From Solen grandis (taxonomy: Eukaryota > Mollusca > Bivalvia > Adapedonta > Solenidae): a stretch of DNA of 64,000 nt. Below the pieces are notes generated by a model. The model did no database searches and was not told where the DNA came from. It was given only the letters and a program-made list of their open reading frames with translations. The position numbers and the translations under genes were made by a program. Shown piece by piece: positions 35,857 to 47,925 of the stretch (positions are counted from its first letter, which is position 1; every line of letters starts with the position of its first letter). Where the stretch lies: contig CM037787.1 of assembly GCA_021229015.1 (NCBI GenBank), forward strand, positions 37,046,720 to 37,110,719, written 5' to 3'.

Positions 35857-36165
35857 TTTATTTTAAAAGCATGAGACCAGGTGTTACTTTTGTAGCCGCA
35901 ACCTTATTTACGGGAAAACAGCTTACTTTCGTTATCTATATCGGCTTATTTTGGCACTAATTTTATTCATACTCGTCAGAGAGTCGGTAAAAAAAGTTGT
36001 GTCAACTATAAGAATTAATTCATGAATGAAGTTGTATTGTCAATCGGTTTAAACGATATTTTGATACTTAATACATACTCTGTGAAAGACCTCTGCTTCC
36101 CAACAAAGTCTTCATAACAAGGGAGTTAACATTGTATTGCGAATACATTTATATCTTCTACTGTA
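35574..36165. repeat. TA microsatellite in unrecognised DNA
   Basis: A long (TA)n tract covers about 35811-35853. The flanks are not recognised. Confidence 0.7.
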
Positions 36166-36309
36166 CTCAAAACTCACTTTTTTTCCTGACTCGAAACTCA
36201 CTTTTCCTAACTCGAAACTCACTTTTTCCGACTCGAAACTCACTTTTTCCGACTCGAAACTTACTTTTTGCAACTAGAAACTCACCTTTTCTAACTCGAA
36301 ACTCACTAC
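36166..36309 (-). repeat. Minisatellite, inverted relative to 32595-32846
   Basis: About six copies of ACTCGAAACTCACTTTTTCC, the exact reverse complement of the GTGAGTTTCGAGT unit found 3.3 kb upstream. Confidence 0.9.
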
Positions 36310-37149
36310 TCACCTACCAAATAGGCTAAACAACAATGGGCCATAACTGATAGAAAACCATACTGGTCATGATGTGCCAACTAAAAGTTTCCTCTTTATT
36401 TAACTAATGTATCTTGCTATTTCTGTTTTACAAAATGCACAATCCAGGAATGTTTCTTTTCATTTAAAAATAAATTTCTTTTGGTTTTATGTCTGTTTAG
36501 ACTTTATGCCTATTTGGACTGTTGCTTTTAAAACACTTTTTCTTAATTGACATTGAAACATATTGTTTAAGCAAACTGATGCAGTTGACCAAGGTTGACC
36601 CCATGGTATAGAAGGTCAATCAAGTCAAAATTCTATTATGCTTGTTGCTTATTCTGAAGTTGTTAAATACAATTGCATTCCTGTGTTTCTTAATCAAATT
36701 ACACAATTGTTACACCTGTGTTTTATTAAGGCATTTCAATTTCAGCCCACCATAACATTTTAGGTCTGTCTCGATAAATCACTTGCAAAGTGCGCACTGT
36801 TACATGTGTAATGTGCGATTTCTGTTGTGCCAACTTATTATCTGCTTAACGATTTACTGCATTTCGATAAACGTAGCCCAACTGGGAAACGACAAGCACC
36901 TGCTCCTCCAATGTTTCCCCTCTCTGTTGTTTAACAGTGTCGCGCTAAAAATAAGCTTGTACATTTACTTCAAGTATAGCAAATCAGAAGGAAGAAATGA
37001 AGAATTTGGCAAAACAAAAAATGCATTGCAAATCCACAATGATGGCATCATATAATGTATCACACATAACAAAACTTTCAGGGCAAAAATTGCATCTTGC
37101 CTTCTTATAAGTCCATGCTTACAAGTGGCATTCTCACTTCGTTATACTG
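36310..37149. other. No recognised feature
   Basis: The frame at 36783-37055 has no recognisable domain and no splice context. It was treated as chance. Confidence 0.4.
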
Positions 37150-37550
37150 ACATGTGAAATGTCAGTTTACTTTCAGACCCATATGGGTGTATAATGCTTT
37201 GCATAGTCTGTTTACATGCTGGCAGAATTTAGTTTACTTGCAGACTGATCTGGATTTATATACTGATTGCATAAATAAGTGTACTTGCAGGCTGATCTTT
37301 GTTAATACTGGTTGCAGAGGTAAACTATAAAACCATTTTTTTTTATACTGGTTGCATTTAAAAGTCAGTTAACTTGCAGGTTAATGTAGGTTATACTTGT
37401 TGCATAAATGTTAGTAAGTTAGTAACTTGCAGGTTGGTCTAGGTTGTTAATGGTTACATAGACATCAATTAATTTGCATTGTTGATCTAATTTTATACTG
37501 ATTACATAGACGTTATGTTTACTTGAAGGTTGCTCTGGACTTATTGTAGC
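37150..37550 (+). repeat. Degenerate ~55-60 bp tandem repeat
   Basis: GTTTACTTGCAGGCTGATCT followed by TATACTGGTTGCATA recurs about seven times with substitutions and small indels. It probably derives from an old minisatellite. Confidence 0.65.
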
Positions 37551-37767
37551 TCCCAAAGAGGACTAAGTATATAAGTGTCTCTTTGATAGAAGCAAAAATG
37601 TTAAACATTGATAATAAGGACGACAATTAGTTCATGAACATTTACGAAAAATTTACTCCAAAATAAAAATTGATAAATGTACATGAATTGCGACCTCGGA
37701 ACCAGGATTTTTACTTCGAAAAAGCTTAAGAAATCGAAATAGCGAAATTCGGATTAAACATTTTCTC

Positions 37768-38717
37768 ATGGTGAGCTATTGTGATCGCCTTTTGTCCGGC
37801 GTCCGTGCGTGCGTCCGGCGTTAACAATTTTCTCCTAAACCACTTGGCCAAATTTGATGAAATTTGCCTGGGATGATCCTTGCATGAAGCTCTACCAAGG
37901 TTGTTCAAATGGTCCCGGCCCGTTACATATCTGGGTTACAGGAGCTAAAAATAGAATGTTAAGTGAAATCTTTAAAAATCTTCTTCTCCGAAACCGCAAG
38001 GCCTAGAGCTTAGATATTTGGTGTGTGGCTTATGGACCATTACCAAGTTTGTTCAAATCATGACCCTGGGGTCGAAATTAGCCCCGCCCCAGGGGTCACT
38101 TGATTTTACATAGACTTATATAAGAAAAACTTGAAAAATCTTCTTGTCAGAAACCACAAGGCCTGGAGGTGTGGCATTGTCTCATGAACCATTACCAAGT
38201 TTGTTCAAAGCATCACCATGGAGTCGAAATTGGCTCCGCCCCAGGGGTCACTTGATTTTACATAAACTTGAGTTTAGATATTTGATGTGTAACATTGCCT
38301 AGTAGACCTCAACCAGTTTTGTTCAAATAATTTCCTGGGGTCAAAATTGGCCCCGTACTAGAGGTCACTTGATTTTATGTAGACTTGTATAGCAAAACAT
38401 TCAAAAGATCTTCTTTCTTCTCAGAATTCTCAAAGCCTGGAGTTAAGATGTTTACTTGTGGACCTCATCCATGTCTGTTCAAATCATGGCCCTGGTGTCA
38501 AAATTGACCCTGCCTCATGAGTCACTGGATTTTATAAAGACTTATTAGAACTATGACCTTCAAAGTTTGGATGGCAGGTACAGTTTTTGTGTTGAATTTA
38601 GATGATCTTGTTGTACTTCTGCATAGATTATATATTCAATATGACGCGTTATACAATAATTGTCATTGAAGGCAATGTTTTTCAGGTGAGCAATTCAGGG
38701 CCATCATGGTCCTCTTG
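37768..38717 (+). mobile_element. Family C element with ~165 bp tandem core
   Basis: The 5' side, GGTGAGCTATTGTGATCGCC plus the CCGGCGTCCGTGCGTGC stretch, lacks most of the hairpin. The core has three to four diverged units with AAATCTTCTT...CAAGGCCTGGAG and GGGGTCACTTGATTTTA. The 3' end is CAGGTGAGCAATTCAGGG, hairpin AGGGCCATCATGGTCCT (38697-38713), then CTTG. Confidence 0.75.
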
Positions 38718-38929
38718 GTAATTAAAAGAAGAAGGGAAGAAATCAGGATCGAAAATAAACTTTGAAATGGTGAGGAAGTCGGTTTAATGATGTTCAGTAG
38801 GGCGAGGTTCTACTATATATAATATGTCAGGAAAAGATAAAAAAATGAAGTAAAAAGATATAGCCATGGATAGATTATAACTATAGCAATTTAAACCCTG
38901 AAACGTTTTAGGCTTTGCCATTAGAGCAG

Positions 38930-39150
38930 CAAAAACCAAATGTTCTTCCGTTCATTTGTTTTTATTAGGTTTTCGCCGCTGCTGCAGGTCGAAAACCTTT
39001 TGTTCTTCTGTTGATTTTTTTTGCAGGGCGAAAACATATAGTTCACATCTGGTGATTTTTTTTTAGGTTTTTGCTGTTCAAAGCTTTTGTTCCTCTGTTG
39101 ATTTTTTTTATGATTTTTTATTTTACTGTTTTTTTTTCTTAGAACATTTA
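38930..39150 (+). repeat. Family B-type 5' end fragments
   Basis: AGGTTTTCGCCGCTGCTGCA then GGTCGAAAACCTTTTGTTCTTCTG (about 38968-39012) has the family B hairpin form. Two further GCGAAAAC / AGGTTTTTGC scraps follow, which suggests stacked 5' termini. Confidence 0.5.
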
Positions 39151-39152
39151 GA

Positions 39153-39285
39153 TCTACCTGGATGCCTCTGTGCATTCGGGTTCTTACCCCACCCGTAATT
39201 AGCTTGATTAGCTTGACGTCGCTGTATGACTAAATACTTTCGCAGCGACAGTAAACTAAACAAATCAATCAATCAATCAATTTTA
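39153..39285 (+). mobile_element. SINE 3' half, truncated
   Basis: It matches the body of the tRNA-derived SINE from CTACCTGGATGCCTCTGTGC to the AAACTAAACAAATC end, then a short AATC repeat. The tRNA head is missing. Confidence 0.75.
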
Positions 39286-39389
39286 GAACAAATATATTGA
39301 TGAACTATTGGGTACCGTTTTTTATTCTTCTTATTGTTAATATTTGATCGTATTGGGTTCGTTACATTTATTCTTTTTCTAATATTAAT

Positions 39390-40924
39390 AGGGCTTTCTG
39401 TCTTCAACAGAAAGACTAATGAGTTTGTTTTGTTTTTAGCTCACCTGAGCACAACGTGCTCAAGGTGAGCTTTTGTGATCCTTCTTCGTTCGGCGTCCGT
39501 CGTCTGTCAATGCGACGTGCGTCGTGCGTCGTCATCAAGTTGGCTTGTTAACACTCTAGAGGCCATTTTTTAGGCCAATCTTCATGAAACTTGGTCAGAA
39601 TGTTTGTCTCCATAAAATCTTGTTCAAGTTCGAATTTGGGTCATGTGGGGTCAAAAAGTAGGTCACGAGGTCAAATCTCATTAAAATCTTGTTAACACTC
39701 TAGAGGCCACATTTTTGGCCCAATCTTTATGAAACTTGGTTAGAATGTTTGTTTCCATAAAGTCTTAGACAAGCTCGAATTTTGGTCATGTGGGGTCAAA
39801 AAGTAGGTCAATATGAAATATCCAACATATGCTCATTTATAATCAGGTGAGCGATTCAGGGCCATCATGGCCCTCATGTCTTTCATTATTTTTTCTTCTT
39901 CATTTTGAGGTTCAAAATAAAACAGATTGCCGATGAGTCAGCAGCATGAAATTTTACTAGTAGACACAGTGACGTCACATGACATCAGGGTTGAAAGATA
40001 ACAAAAGTTTGTACGCGCTCTACTGCCATCATTTATGAAAAGATTTTCTTGAAATTTTCACAAAATGTATGTATTACGATCTAGATGTGAAGGATTATAT
40101 ACGTTTTCCAAGAATCGAAACTTAGTACCTGGAAATTTATTTAAGTATAACGAAGCTTACAGATAAGCTAGGAACTTGAAATTTGGTCAGAACATGTGGC
40201 CTAGATATCTTTCAGTTCTGATAAGACATCATATGACGTAAAATGTCGTCATGACGCATGAACAAACTTTAAATTCAAAATTTACGGTTTTTAGCACTGC
40301 ATGCCTTAACTTTTGACCGATTTGCATTTTTACTGAAGATGCAACATATCATTTCATTGAACAAAGTAACTTCCTTTTCCGAAAAATAGCAAAGGCCAAT
40401 GTCATATGACAATTATCATTTTTTTCTTCGGTCTAAACTATCTAAGAAACGATAAATATTCTATCCAGACACTATGGGTATAATTTGTAATACTTTGAAA
40501 AACTTTTCAGATGATTTTTTGAAGATCGGGGTAAATCAGTTGAGATATGACAGAAAAACGAAAATTGTGTTACCCCAAGTGCAATTAACTGCTTATATCT
40601 CGAAAATTATTGATTTTTTGTAAATTGGAGTATGAAAATAATTTGTAGAATGATCCCTGGTCGTGCTATTGGTGTGGTATAGGAATTTTAAAATTGACCT
40701 AAGATTCATAAACTTAAAGGGAGAAAATTAAACAATATGAACATACTTTTTGCAGTTTGCTTGAGGTTTAAGCGTCAGTATCTAAGAAGCGAATGAAGAT
40801 ACGTCCATATGTAAAGCGTGTAAAATATTGGGCATTTGAAGACCTTACTTACGGTACCTTGCCCTTTTTTTAATAAAGGATATAATGTAAGGAAGTTACA
40901 TGAAAAATAAGAATAAATTAAAAC
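39390..40924 (+). mobile_element. Family A relative with a family C insertion
   Basis: The 5' hairpin GGCTTTCTGT...ACAGAAAG (39390-39417) resembles family A. After the nested element (39438-39878), a CRE-like stretch, GTGACGTCACATGAC (39969-), and a diverged unit follow. 40755-40915 matches 6440-6570. The 3' terminus was not found. Confidence 0.6.
39438..39878 (+). mobile_element. Complete family C Helitron-like element
   Basis: The 5' end is a near-perfect 15 bp hairpin (AGCTCACCT GAGCAC / GTGCTC A AGGTGAGCT, 39438-39471). The outer arm is inverted at the 3' end as CAGGTGAGC (39844-39852). The core is two ~155 bp direct repeats (TTGTTAACACTCTAGAGGCC at both starts). The 3' end is hairpin AGGGCCATCATGGCCCT (39858-39874) followed by CATG. 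There is no coding content. Confidence 0.8.
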
Positions 40925-40933
40925 CGTTCTTTC

Positions 40934-41238
40934 TGTCGTCGAATACCCACGGCCAATCGATAGATTATCTATAGGCCGTGGGATATTACTACTAAATTTG
41001 GTCGTTTAAGAGTGTTTCATTGGTCGCATCACAATTTTAAAACCAATCATACAGCTGCCGGACGCAGTCGTTTACTTTATTGTTTACTTGACTTTCAAGC
41101 CTCCGCGGCGAAAAATGTTGCATCCAAAAGTCGCGTTTTTATTGGTCATTAATTTAATCAATAACTACTGTATTACGACGGTTTGCATGCCTTTCATGTA
41201 GTGAAACGGAATAAGTCAGCTGGGGGTATTCGACGATG
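40934..41238. mobile_element. 305 bp MITE with 9 bp target duplication
   Basis: Inverted ends TCGTCGAATACCC are seen at both edges, and CGTTCTTTC lies directly outside both (40925-40933, 41239-41247). Just inside the left end is a second palindrome, CCCACGGCC...GGCCGTGGG (40946-40982). The 9 bp duplication suggests a MULE-type origin, but hAT (8 bp) cannot be excluded. Confidence 0.8.
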
Positions 41239-41434
41239 CGTTCTTTCATGCACCTCTGCAAATGGTCCCAATCATTTAACTGCATTTTTCTAAGAAACTA
41301 TTAGTTTTTGAAAATAACTTTAAGCACATTATTTATAGCCTGATGCAATGCTGTTCCAATGGTTTTAATGATAGGATCATTAATTACAAAGTTATCAGTC
41401 GAGAAGCAGTAATTGACATTAACCTCTTTATACC

Positions 41435-41700
41435 GATCCCGTGGCTTAGTGTTTAAGGCATCCACTTTGGGAGCGGGAGGTCGAAGGTTCGATCCACAGC
41501 AGAGGACGGTTCTAATATGGCCGGCTGGTGAGCCGCCAGCTAGTTTAATTATGGTTACGGTTGTCTTCCTGCCTTGGGAACTGAGAAGTTAATTGTAACA
41601 GCAAAGAGGTGTCACATACAAAAATGTAATTGAAATTTGACTGGCTCTTTCAATAGTGGTGACACTATAATAAACAAGTCTCTGTAACAGACAGTACATT
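41435..41700 (+). mobile_element. Second tRNA-derived SINE family
   Basis: The head has GTGGCTTAGTGTTTAAGG (box A-like) and AAGGTTCGATCC (box B-like). A non-tRNA body follows, unrelated to the 19396 family. Confidence 0.65.
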
Positions 41701-41959
41701 CCCCAGCCGATCGGTGCTTGTTTGAAGAAAGGGTTAAGTCAGAATTTGCATAAAAAGAAAAGGGGAAGAAATCAGACGGCTGGATGTTAGACGAAAAGCG
41801 ATCCTAATAGCTCAGCTTTAGGATTTGCTATGGTGAGCTAAAATTGTGTGGTGGCAAAAATGATAATATGTGCTGTAATACATGTGGTTTGGTCAGTTCA
41901 GTGGAAACAATATGATTCAGCACCATTTAAGGAATAAATCGCAGGCTATTGTGTTTAAG

Positions 41960-42600
41960 GGTCCAGCCGGAATATGCTAATAATATGCGCATCTCTTATT
42001 GATATTAATGGTTTCCATTAAATTTTGTTGAAATCCAGTAAACCGTTGCTAAGAAAAAGCGCAGAAACGAATGCTATTCTGTATACATACTGCATTACTC
42101 TGTCTTAAATGGTCCGACCGAAACATGCTGCAGATATGCGCATCTCTAAAGATGGTTTCCATGGAATTTCTTTAAAATCCAGTCAGTAGTTGCAAAGAAA
42201 ATAGCGCGGAAATGAATGTTACTCTGTATACATACTGCATAACTAATCGAGGACCATAACTCCGTGTTAAATGGTCTGATCGGAACATGCCGAGGATGTG
42301 CGCGTCTCCTATTGGTAATGATGGTTGCCATGAAGTCTCGTTAAAACCCAGTGAGTAGCTGCAGAGAAATAGCGCGAAAACAAATGTTACTCTCTATACA
42401 TACTGCATAACTAATCAAGGACCATAACCCTAGGTTAAATGGTCCGATCGAAACATGCCGAGGATATGCGCATTTCCTATTAGTAATGATGCTTGCCATG
42501 ATGTTTCGTTAAAATCCAGTCAGTAGTTACAGAGAAATAGCGCGGAAACGAATATCGGATTGACGGACGGACGGACGGAAGGACAGATGGATTCCAAAAC
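41960..42600 (+). repeat. ~150-168 bp tandem repeat, four units
   Basis: TATGCGCATCTC-type words recur near 41985, 42135, 42298 and 42466. They sit with CATGCCGAGGAT, TTAAAATCCAGTCAGTAG and AATAGCGCGGAAACGAATG. It ends with GACGGACGGACGGAAGGAC (42563-). It looks like the tandem core of another transposable element. Confidence 0.8.
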
Positions 42601-42884
42601 AATATCCCCCTCCCAATTCCATCGGCTGTAGATAACAAACACTTTTATATAACGGAGTATATTATTATCGTTCACTCGCTTAGCTGATTACTTTTAATAA
42701 TTTCATATTTAGCCGTAAAACATATCTGCTCATTCAGTAAGTATGTAGGTCTAGTAATATTTAAAACTAAATAAATAAGACGGATATTTCGTTGTCGGCA
42801 TAGCCTCTCTAAATATTATTTAGTTTTGGCACTGCCCATGCATACCGGAAGGCGAACGTACAATATTATAGGTATCTCAGTATC

Positions 42885-43340
42885 GAATACCAGAAATTGT
42901 TGCGTTAGGAGAAGTTGAATGCTCGAATCTTACAAATAAATTGACAAATAAGGGTAGGTCCACGAAAAAAGTGTCCATTTTCGTTATAAGAAAAGATAGA
43001 ATTCTGTTTGCTGCAAATGATTAGCAAGACATATATGCCTATAATATTTGGGGTGGCAACTTAAGGAAATGTACCATTTGAACTCTTGAATTGGTCAGAC
43101 TTAACTAAAAAGATGTTTGTTTTTTAATCACCTGTTTATTTATGCTCTGAATTTTATGAAACTTTTACAGGTTATGTAGTTTTATATTCCAACAGTAATC
43201 GCGGTTTCAAATTAAGAAAAAAACAAAACAAAAAAAACTAGCAAAAGTCAGTGTTCTTTGGCCTTAAAGAACTCAAAATCTAATGATATCTTATCAGGAC
43301 TATATATAAAGTCCTAGAAGAGACCTCTCTAGTAATATTT
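42885..43340 (+). repeat. Diverged family B core fragment
   Basis: It shares GGGTAGGTCCACGAAAAA, TTTGGGGTGGCAACTTAAGG and GACTTTATG-type blocks with 16900-17400 and 63000-63200. Confidence 0.55.
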
Positions 43341-44937
43341 GGTTCTTGAAAATTGGACGAAATTTGGTGATTAAACAGCAGGTCAAATTTCGATTCTTCC
43401 TTTACTGAATTTTTATATCATTTAATGGCATGAAGTGTTGATAATATTTAAGTGAACAGTCTTAAAAGATTGTCGAAATCGGTTGAGAAATGCAGTTTCT
43501 ATTTCAGTTCAAAGATAGGGGTTTCCTTGAAAAAAAAAGTGGTAACTTCAGAAACATTGTGTAAAGTAGTCGCAACAAAGGCCGTAAATGCTGCTCTTCA
43601 GAGCATGATTATTACATGTCACTCTTTTGCTTATGTCTCAAAAAGTTGAGGTTCGATATACATGCTTTTTTGCATTCTGTTCTTTGTTCTAATGTCTATA
43701 ATGTAAATACAAATTTTCTGGTTGATCAGGGTTAATACTGTTGATATATGCAAATAAAAAAGCATGCTGTCCCTGATGTGACTCTAATTTTTCTTAAATT
43801 TAATTCTTTCATTTATGCAAATGGTGTTGTTCATTTCACTTTGGTTTTGGGGTTGTCATGATCTGTAATTTTAAATATGTCTTGTTATCTTTAGGACAAA
43901 CCTTAATTAACATATAGCAAAATACATACCATAGACAATCGAAGATAATCAATATCAAAATAACTCTAAACTTAACTTACACAAACGTTTATTTTTATGT
44001 GATGGCTAAATAGAAAGTCATATTAGTTATTTTAAACAAATCATTTTTTTTTAAAAAAAATATAGTTTGTATTACTGCAAAGGAATCCCACAAAATGATT
44101 TGCTTCGACTCTTTTTGACATTATCCATTTTAGTTATTCGACTGATTTCGTCGTTATCCATGAATCGCCACCGACGACTGATGTTATTGTTACTCAAATT
44201 TCGATCACATGCCAACTTAAACATCTTATATCTCTGCAAGAAATGCTTATGGGAAGCCGTGGTTTGGTCAGTAAGTGACAGTATGTCAAAGTTAATGATA
44301 CATAGCTTGAAATAATTCACTTTGATCAGAAAACTTACGGTTTTGTGGTTGAATGGCCAACTGGGTCATCCCATCGAAAATTTGGTCATTTTTCATTCAA
44401 ATTCATAAAAAGTCAAGCGTTAACAGGGCTAACATTTCGTCAGCAGGACCTTTTTATGTAGGCTTTGATATTTTAAACATGATTTTAGTTCGTTAGGAAA
44501 TATAAAAAATGGTGTTTAAAGTACGACTATTGTTACCGAAACAAATTTAAATGTACACTGATGATTTTACAATCACACCATGTGCTCCAAAAATAGATAA
44601 TCATTGAGACTGTTAGATCACGCGGTTCTGAATCGATGTTTAAACCATAGACAATGAGTAAAAATGGCCTCTTCTCGAATGTTATTTACATCACTGTGGA
44701 TGACTGTGGCATCGGATTGCACGGGGTTTATCTTATGACTGGTGCTATGGTTAGAATAAATGTCTGCGAATCTATGGATTCAATAGTATTCATAATAACA
44801 CCACAGATGTTGATTTAAGATCAGTATTCCTTCGTCCATGACTAAGTAGTGTACAACCTAGTGCAATCAGTACAACTTGGGCGATTGTTCAAAATAACAC
44901 AGACTGCATTTGTCACTATAATTATTTTTGACATAAA
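43341..44937. other. No recognised feature
   Basis: Frames at 43452-43649 and 44067-44320 (both strands) are short, overlap and lack domains or splice context. Confidence 0.4.
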
Positions 44938-45210
44938 ATTGTTTGCTTGTTTGTTGAATTTAACGTCCCACAGACTGTATTTCAGTTATTTGGGGACTAT
45001 GTCTACTTGAGACAGATATAATGCTGCCAAACTGCAGTATCAGCCGTAGACATGTGGTATGATACGGTTGATACTGCACCCAGTCACATTAACCTGACAC
45101 CGGGCCAACCAGTCTTGGAAGTTCCGAACTACCATTATATGCCAAGCAAGGGAGCTATACCAGTATATTTTTTACGACTTTGGTTTTTTGGACATAAAAT
45201 TGTTGTAGTT
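44938..45210 (+). repeat. Dispersed repeat fragment
   Basis: TTGTTGAATTTAACGTCCCACA resembles 25237-25275. The following block with GACACCGGGCCAACCAGTC and ATGCCAAGCAAGGGAGCTAT looks like a known type of mollusc dispersed element. This is from memory and is the main reason not to call the frame at 45052-45426 a gene. Confidence 0.4.
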
Positions 45211-45474
45211 CCAGAAATAGTTAATAACATTAATCTTTTTCTATTACTACTACCTATAAGAGTCAATACAAGAACATTCTGTAGCTACAAACAGGCACCA
45301 CATTTCGACACTGCGCCAATAAGATTTCTATATTGTAACACCTTTGTTGTTAAATTGGAGGTTTGCAGTCGATATACATTTTTAGGTTATTTCAGTTTTA
45401 ATTCTTTTCAGTGTTTTGAACTTTGACATTTTAAAGTTTTTCTATCCATTTTATTTTCTTTTCGATTTTGCAAG

Positions 45475-45588
45475 GGTGAGATCGTCGTGTCTGTTGATTA
45501 CCACCGGAGACGAAAGTTTGTCAACGAGTCTCTCACAACCACTGGCGGCGAGACAATCAAGTTTGCTGTGCTGACGCTGTTTGACAGG
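45475..45588 (+). CDS. Ependymin-related protein, coding exon 2
   Basis: The acceptor TTTTGCAAG precedes GGT. The 38 codons GEIVVSVDYHRRRKFVNESL... to ...LTLFDR end at donor GTAACT (45589). Both ends are phase 0, matching exon 1. The (V/I)SVDYxxRR pattern corresponds to the ependymin-family 'SYDYxNRR' region that follows the N-terminal CC motif. It is isolated from exon 1 by 22.7 kb of repeat-rich intron. Right after the donor, a 2.3 kb minisatellite begins. Confidence 0.8.
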
Positions 45589-45639
45589 GTAACTTACTGT
45601 TAGGGTTTATTCGCAAAAATATTTTTTTATCAAAGAGCA

Positions 45640-47925
45640 AGACGACACTGTGACATTACGACAGTAAAACACGGATATCGATACGACACGAGATGCCAAC
45701 AGTTTGACACGAGATTCCTCTTATCTGAAGTACGACACGAGATACAAGATCCTTACGGTGCGAGACAAAGTCATTACAATACGACACGAGATCCTTCAAA
45801 AGAAAATGCGCCACAAGATCCCTACAGTACGACACAAGACTCATATAGTAAAACAATATATCCCGACAGTACAACATGATATCCCTACAGTGCGATACAA
45901 GGACACAATACCGCTACAGTAAAACTCGAATTGCGACAGTAAGACAAAAGATACCGACAGTGCGACAGAAGATCCCTACAAAGCATTCTTACAGTATAAA
46001 ATGACATCCCTACAGCAAGCTCAGAGATCCCAACAGTTTTACATGAGATCCCTATAACATGACAAGATACCTACAGTACGATACGAAATCCCGTAAGTAG
46101 GATACATGAACCCTACAGTCAGACACGATATCCGACAGTACGACACAAGATCCCTACAGCGCGACACGATATTCTGACAGCATGATACGAGATCCTGACA
46201 GTATGAGATGAGATCCCTGCAACACGATCAGTGTTCCCAACATTTTAACATGAGAGACCTAGAATATGGCAAGATCCCTTTAGCACGACCAGAGATCCAA
46301 ACAGTTTGACATAAGAACCCTATAATATGACACAAGATCCCTACAGTACGATACGAATTACAAGATCCTTACAGTACGAGACAAAACCCCTCCAGTCGGA
46401 TACAAAATACAATGCAAAATAACCTCCCTACAGTACGACACAAGATCCCTACAGCATGACAATAGATCTCTAAAGCATCACGAGAGATCCCAACAGTACG
46501 ACACAAGATCCCTACAGCATGACAATAGATCTAAAACATACGACACAAGATCCCTACAGCATGACAAGAGATCCCGACATAACGACACGAGATGCCAACA
46601 GTGCGACAAATGGACACGGTACTCATACAGTAAAGAACAATTCACAACAGTGGGACAGGAGATCCCTATAATATTATACAAGATCCCTACAATTCGACAC
46701 AAATCCCCCTCCTTACGACACGAGGTCCCTACATAACAATTCAAGATCCCTACAGTCCTGATACGAAACGAAGTCCGTAAAGTACGATACACGTTCCCTA
46801 CATTATGATACGATACACGAGATCTCTACAGTACAACACGGGATCACTGCAAAGTGACTAAAAGACACAATACCAAACACAAATCAGAATAGAAAGAATT
46901 ACGCCACGAAAAGATCCTGATACGACACATGATCACTGAAGTACAACAAAAGAACTAGATAAGACACAACATCCTGGTAGTACAACAAAAGGTCCTTACA
47001 GTGCAACACAAGATCCCTACAGTCTTACAAAGATACCAAAAGTATGACACGAGATCCCTGTAATACGAAACAAGATTCATACAGTGATACGAGATCCCTT
47101 CAGTATTACATGAGATTCCTATAGTACGACAAGAGACACGATCCCTTAAGTCCGACATGAGATCCCTATAGCATGACACAGATGCCTGCAGTGCAACAAG
47201 AGATCTTTTCTTTAACACAAGAGATCCCTAAAGTGTGACACGAGATGCCTACAGTTAGACACAAGATGCCTACAGTACAACACGAGACCCCAAAAGAGAT
47301 CCCTACAGTCCGACACATGGACCCTACAATATGACACGAGAACCCTACAGTCCGACACGTGGACCCTACAGTATGACACGAGATCTTTACAGTGCCACAC
47401 GAACCCACATTTCACAGACTCCCTCCCCCTGTAACACGAGATGCCTACAGAATGACAATAGATCCCTACAGTGTGATAAAATACATACAGTATGATACGA
47501 GATCCGCAAATATATCCCGATAGTACAACACGAGATCCCTACAGTGCAATATACGATGCGAGATCCCTTTAGTACGACACGAGACTCTTACATTAAGACA
47601 AAAAGACACAAGATCCAGATAGTAGGATACTAGACCCCTACAGTATAGTACAAATCGTGATAGTATGATGATAGATCCATACAGTCCGATACAGGCCTAC
47701 AATATAGTACAATATAGTACAAATCGCGATAGTACGATAAGAGATCCTTACATTACGATACGATAGCTCTACAGTTTATTACGATAAGAGAGACAAGAGC
47801 CCTACTGTGTAGTACACATCTCAATATACCGATAAGAGATCCCTACAGTACGATATGAATGCCCTACAGTATAGTATAAATCGCGACAGTTAAGCACAAG
47901 ATCACGACGAGGTCTGTTTCTCGTT
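45640..47925 (+). repeat. 2.3 kb minisatellite GATCCCTACAGTACGACACGA
   Basis: About one hundred degenerate copies of a ~21-22 bp unit, with phase slips. It lies in intron 2 of the ependymin-related gene, starting about 50 bp after the splice donor. Cys-rich minus-strand frames (CRDLVSY-like heptads) are artefacts. Confidence 0.92.

Noticed and set aside
44067..44320. Overlapping 82-residue frames on both strands
   Set aside because: Symmetric chance frames in AT-rich intron DNA without conserved motifs.
45052..45426. 124-residue frame directly upstream of ependymin exon 2
   Set aside because: It overlaps a dispersed-repeat-like block, has no domain, and exon 2 has its own good acceptor and phase.
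45656..47415. Cysteine-rich minus-strand frames with CRDLVSY-like heptads
   Set aside because: By-product of a 21-22 bp minisatellite. Frames break wherever the unit slips.
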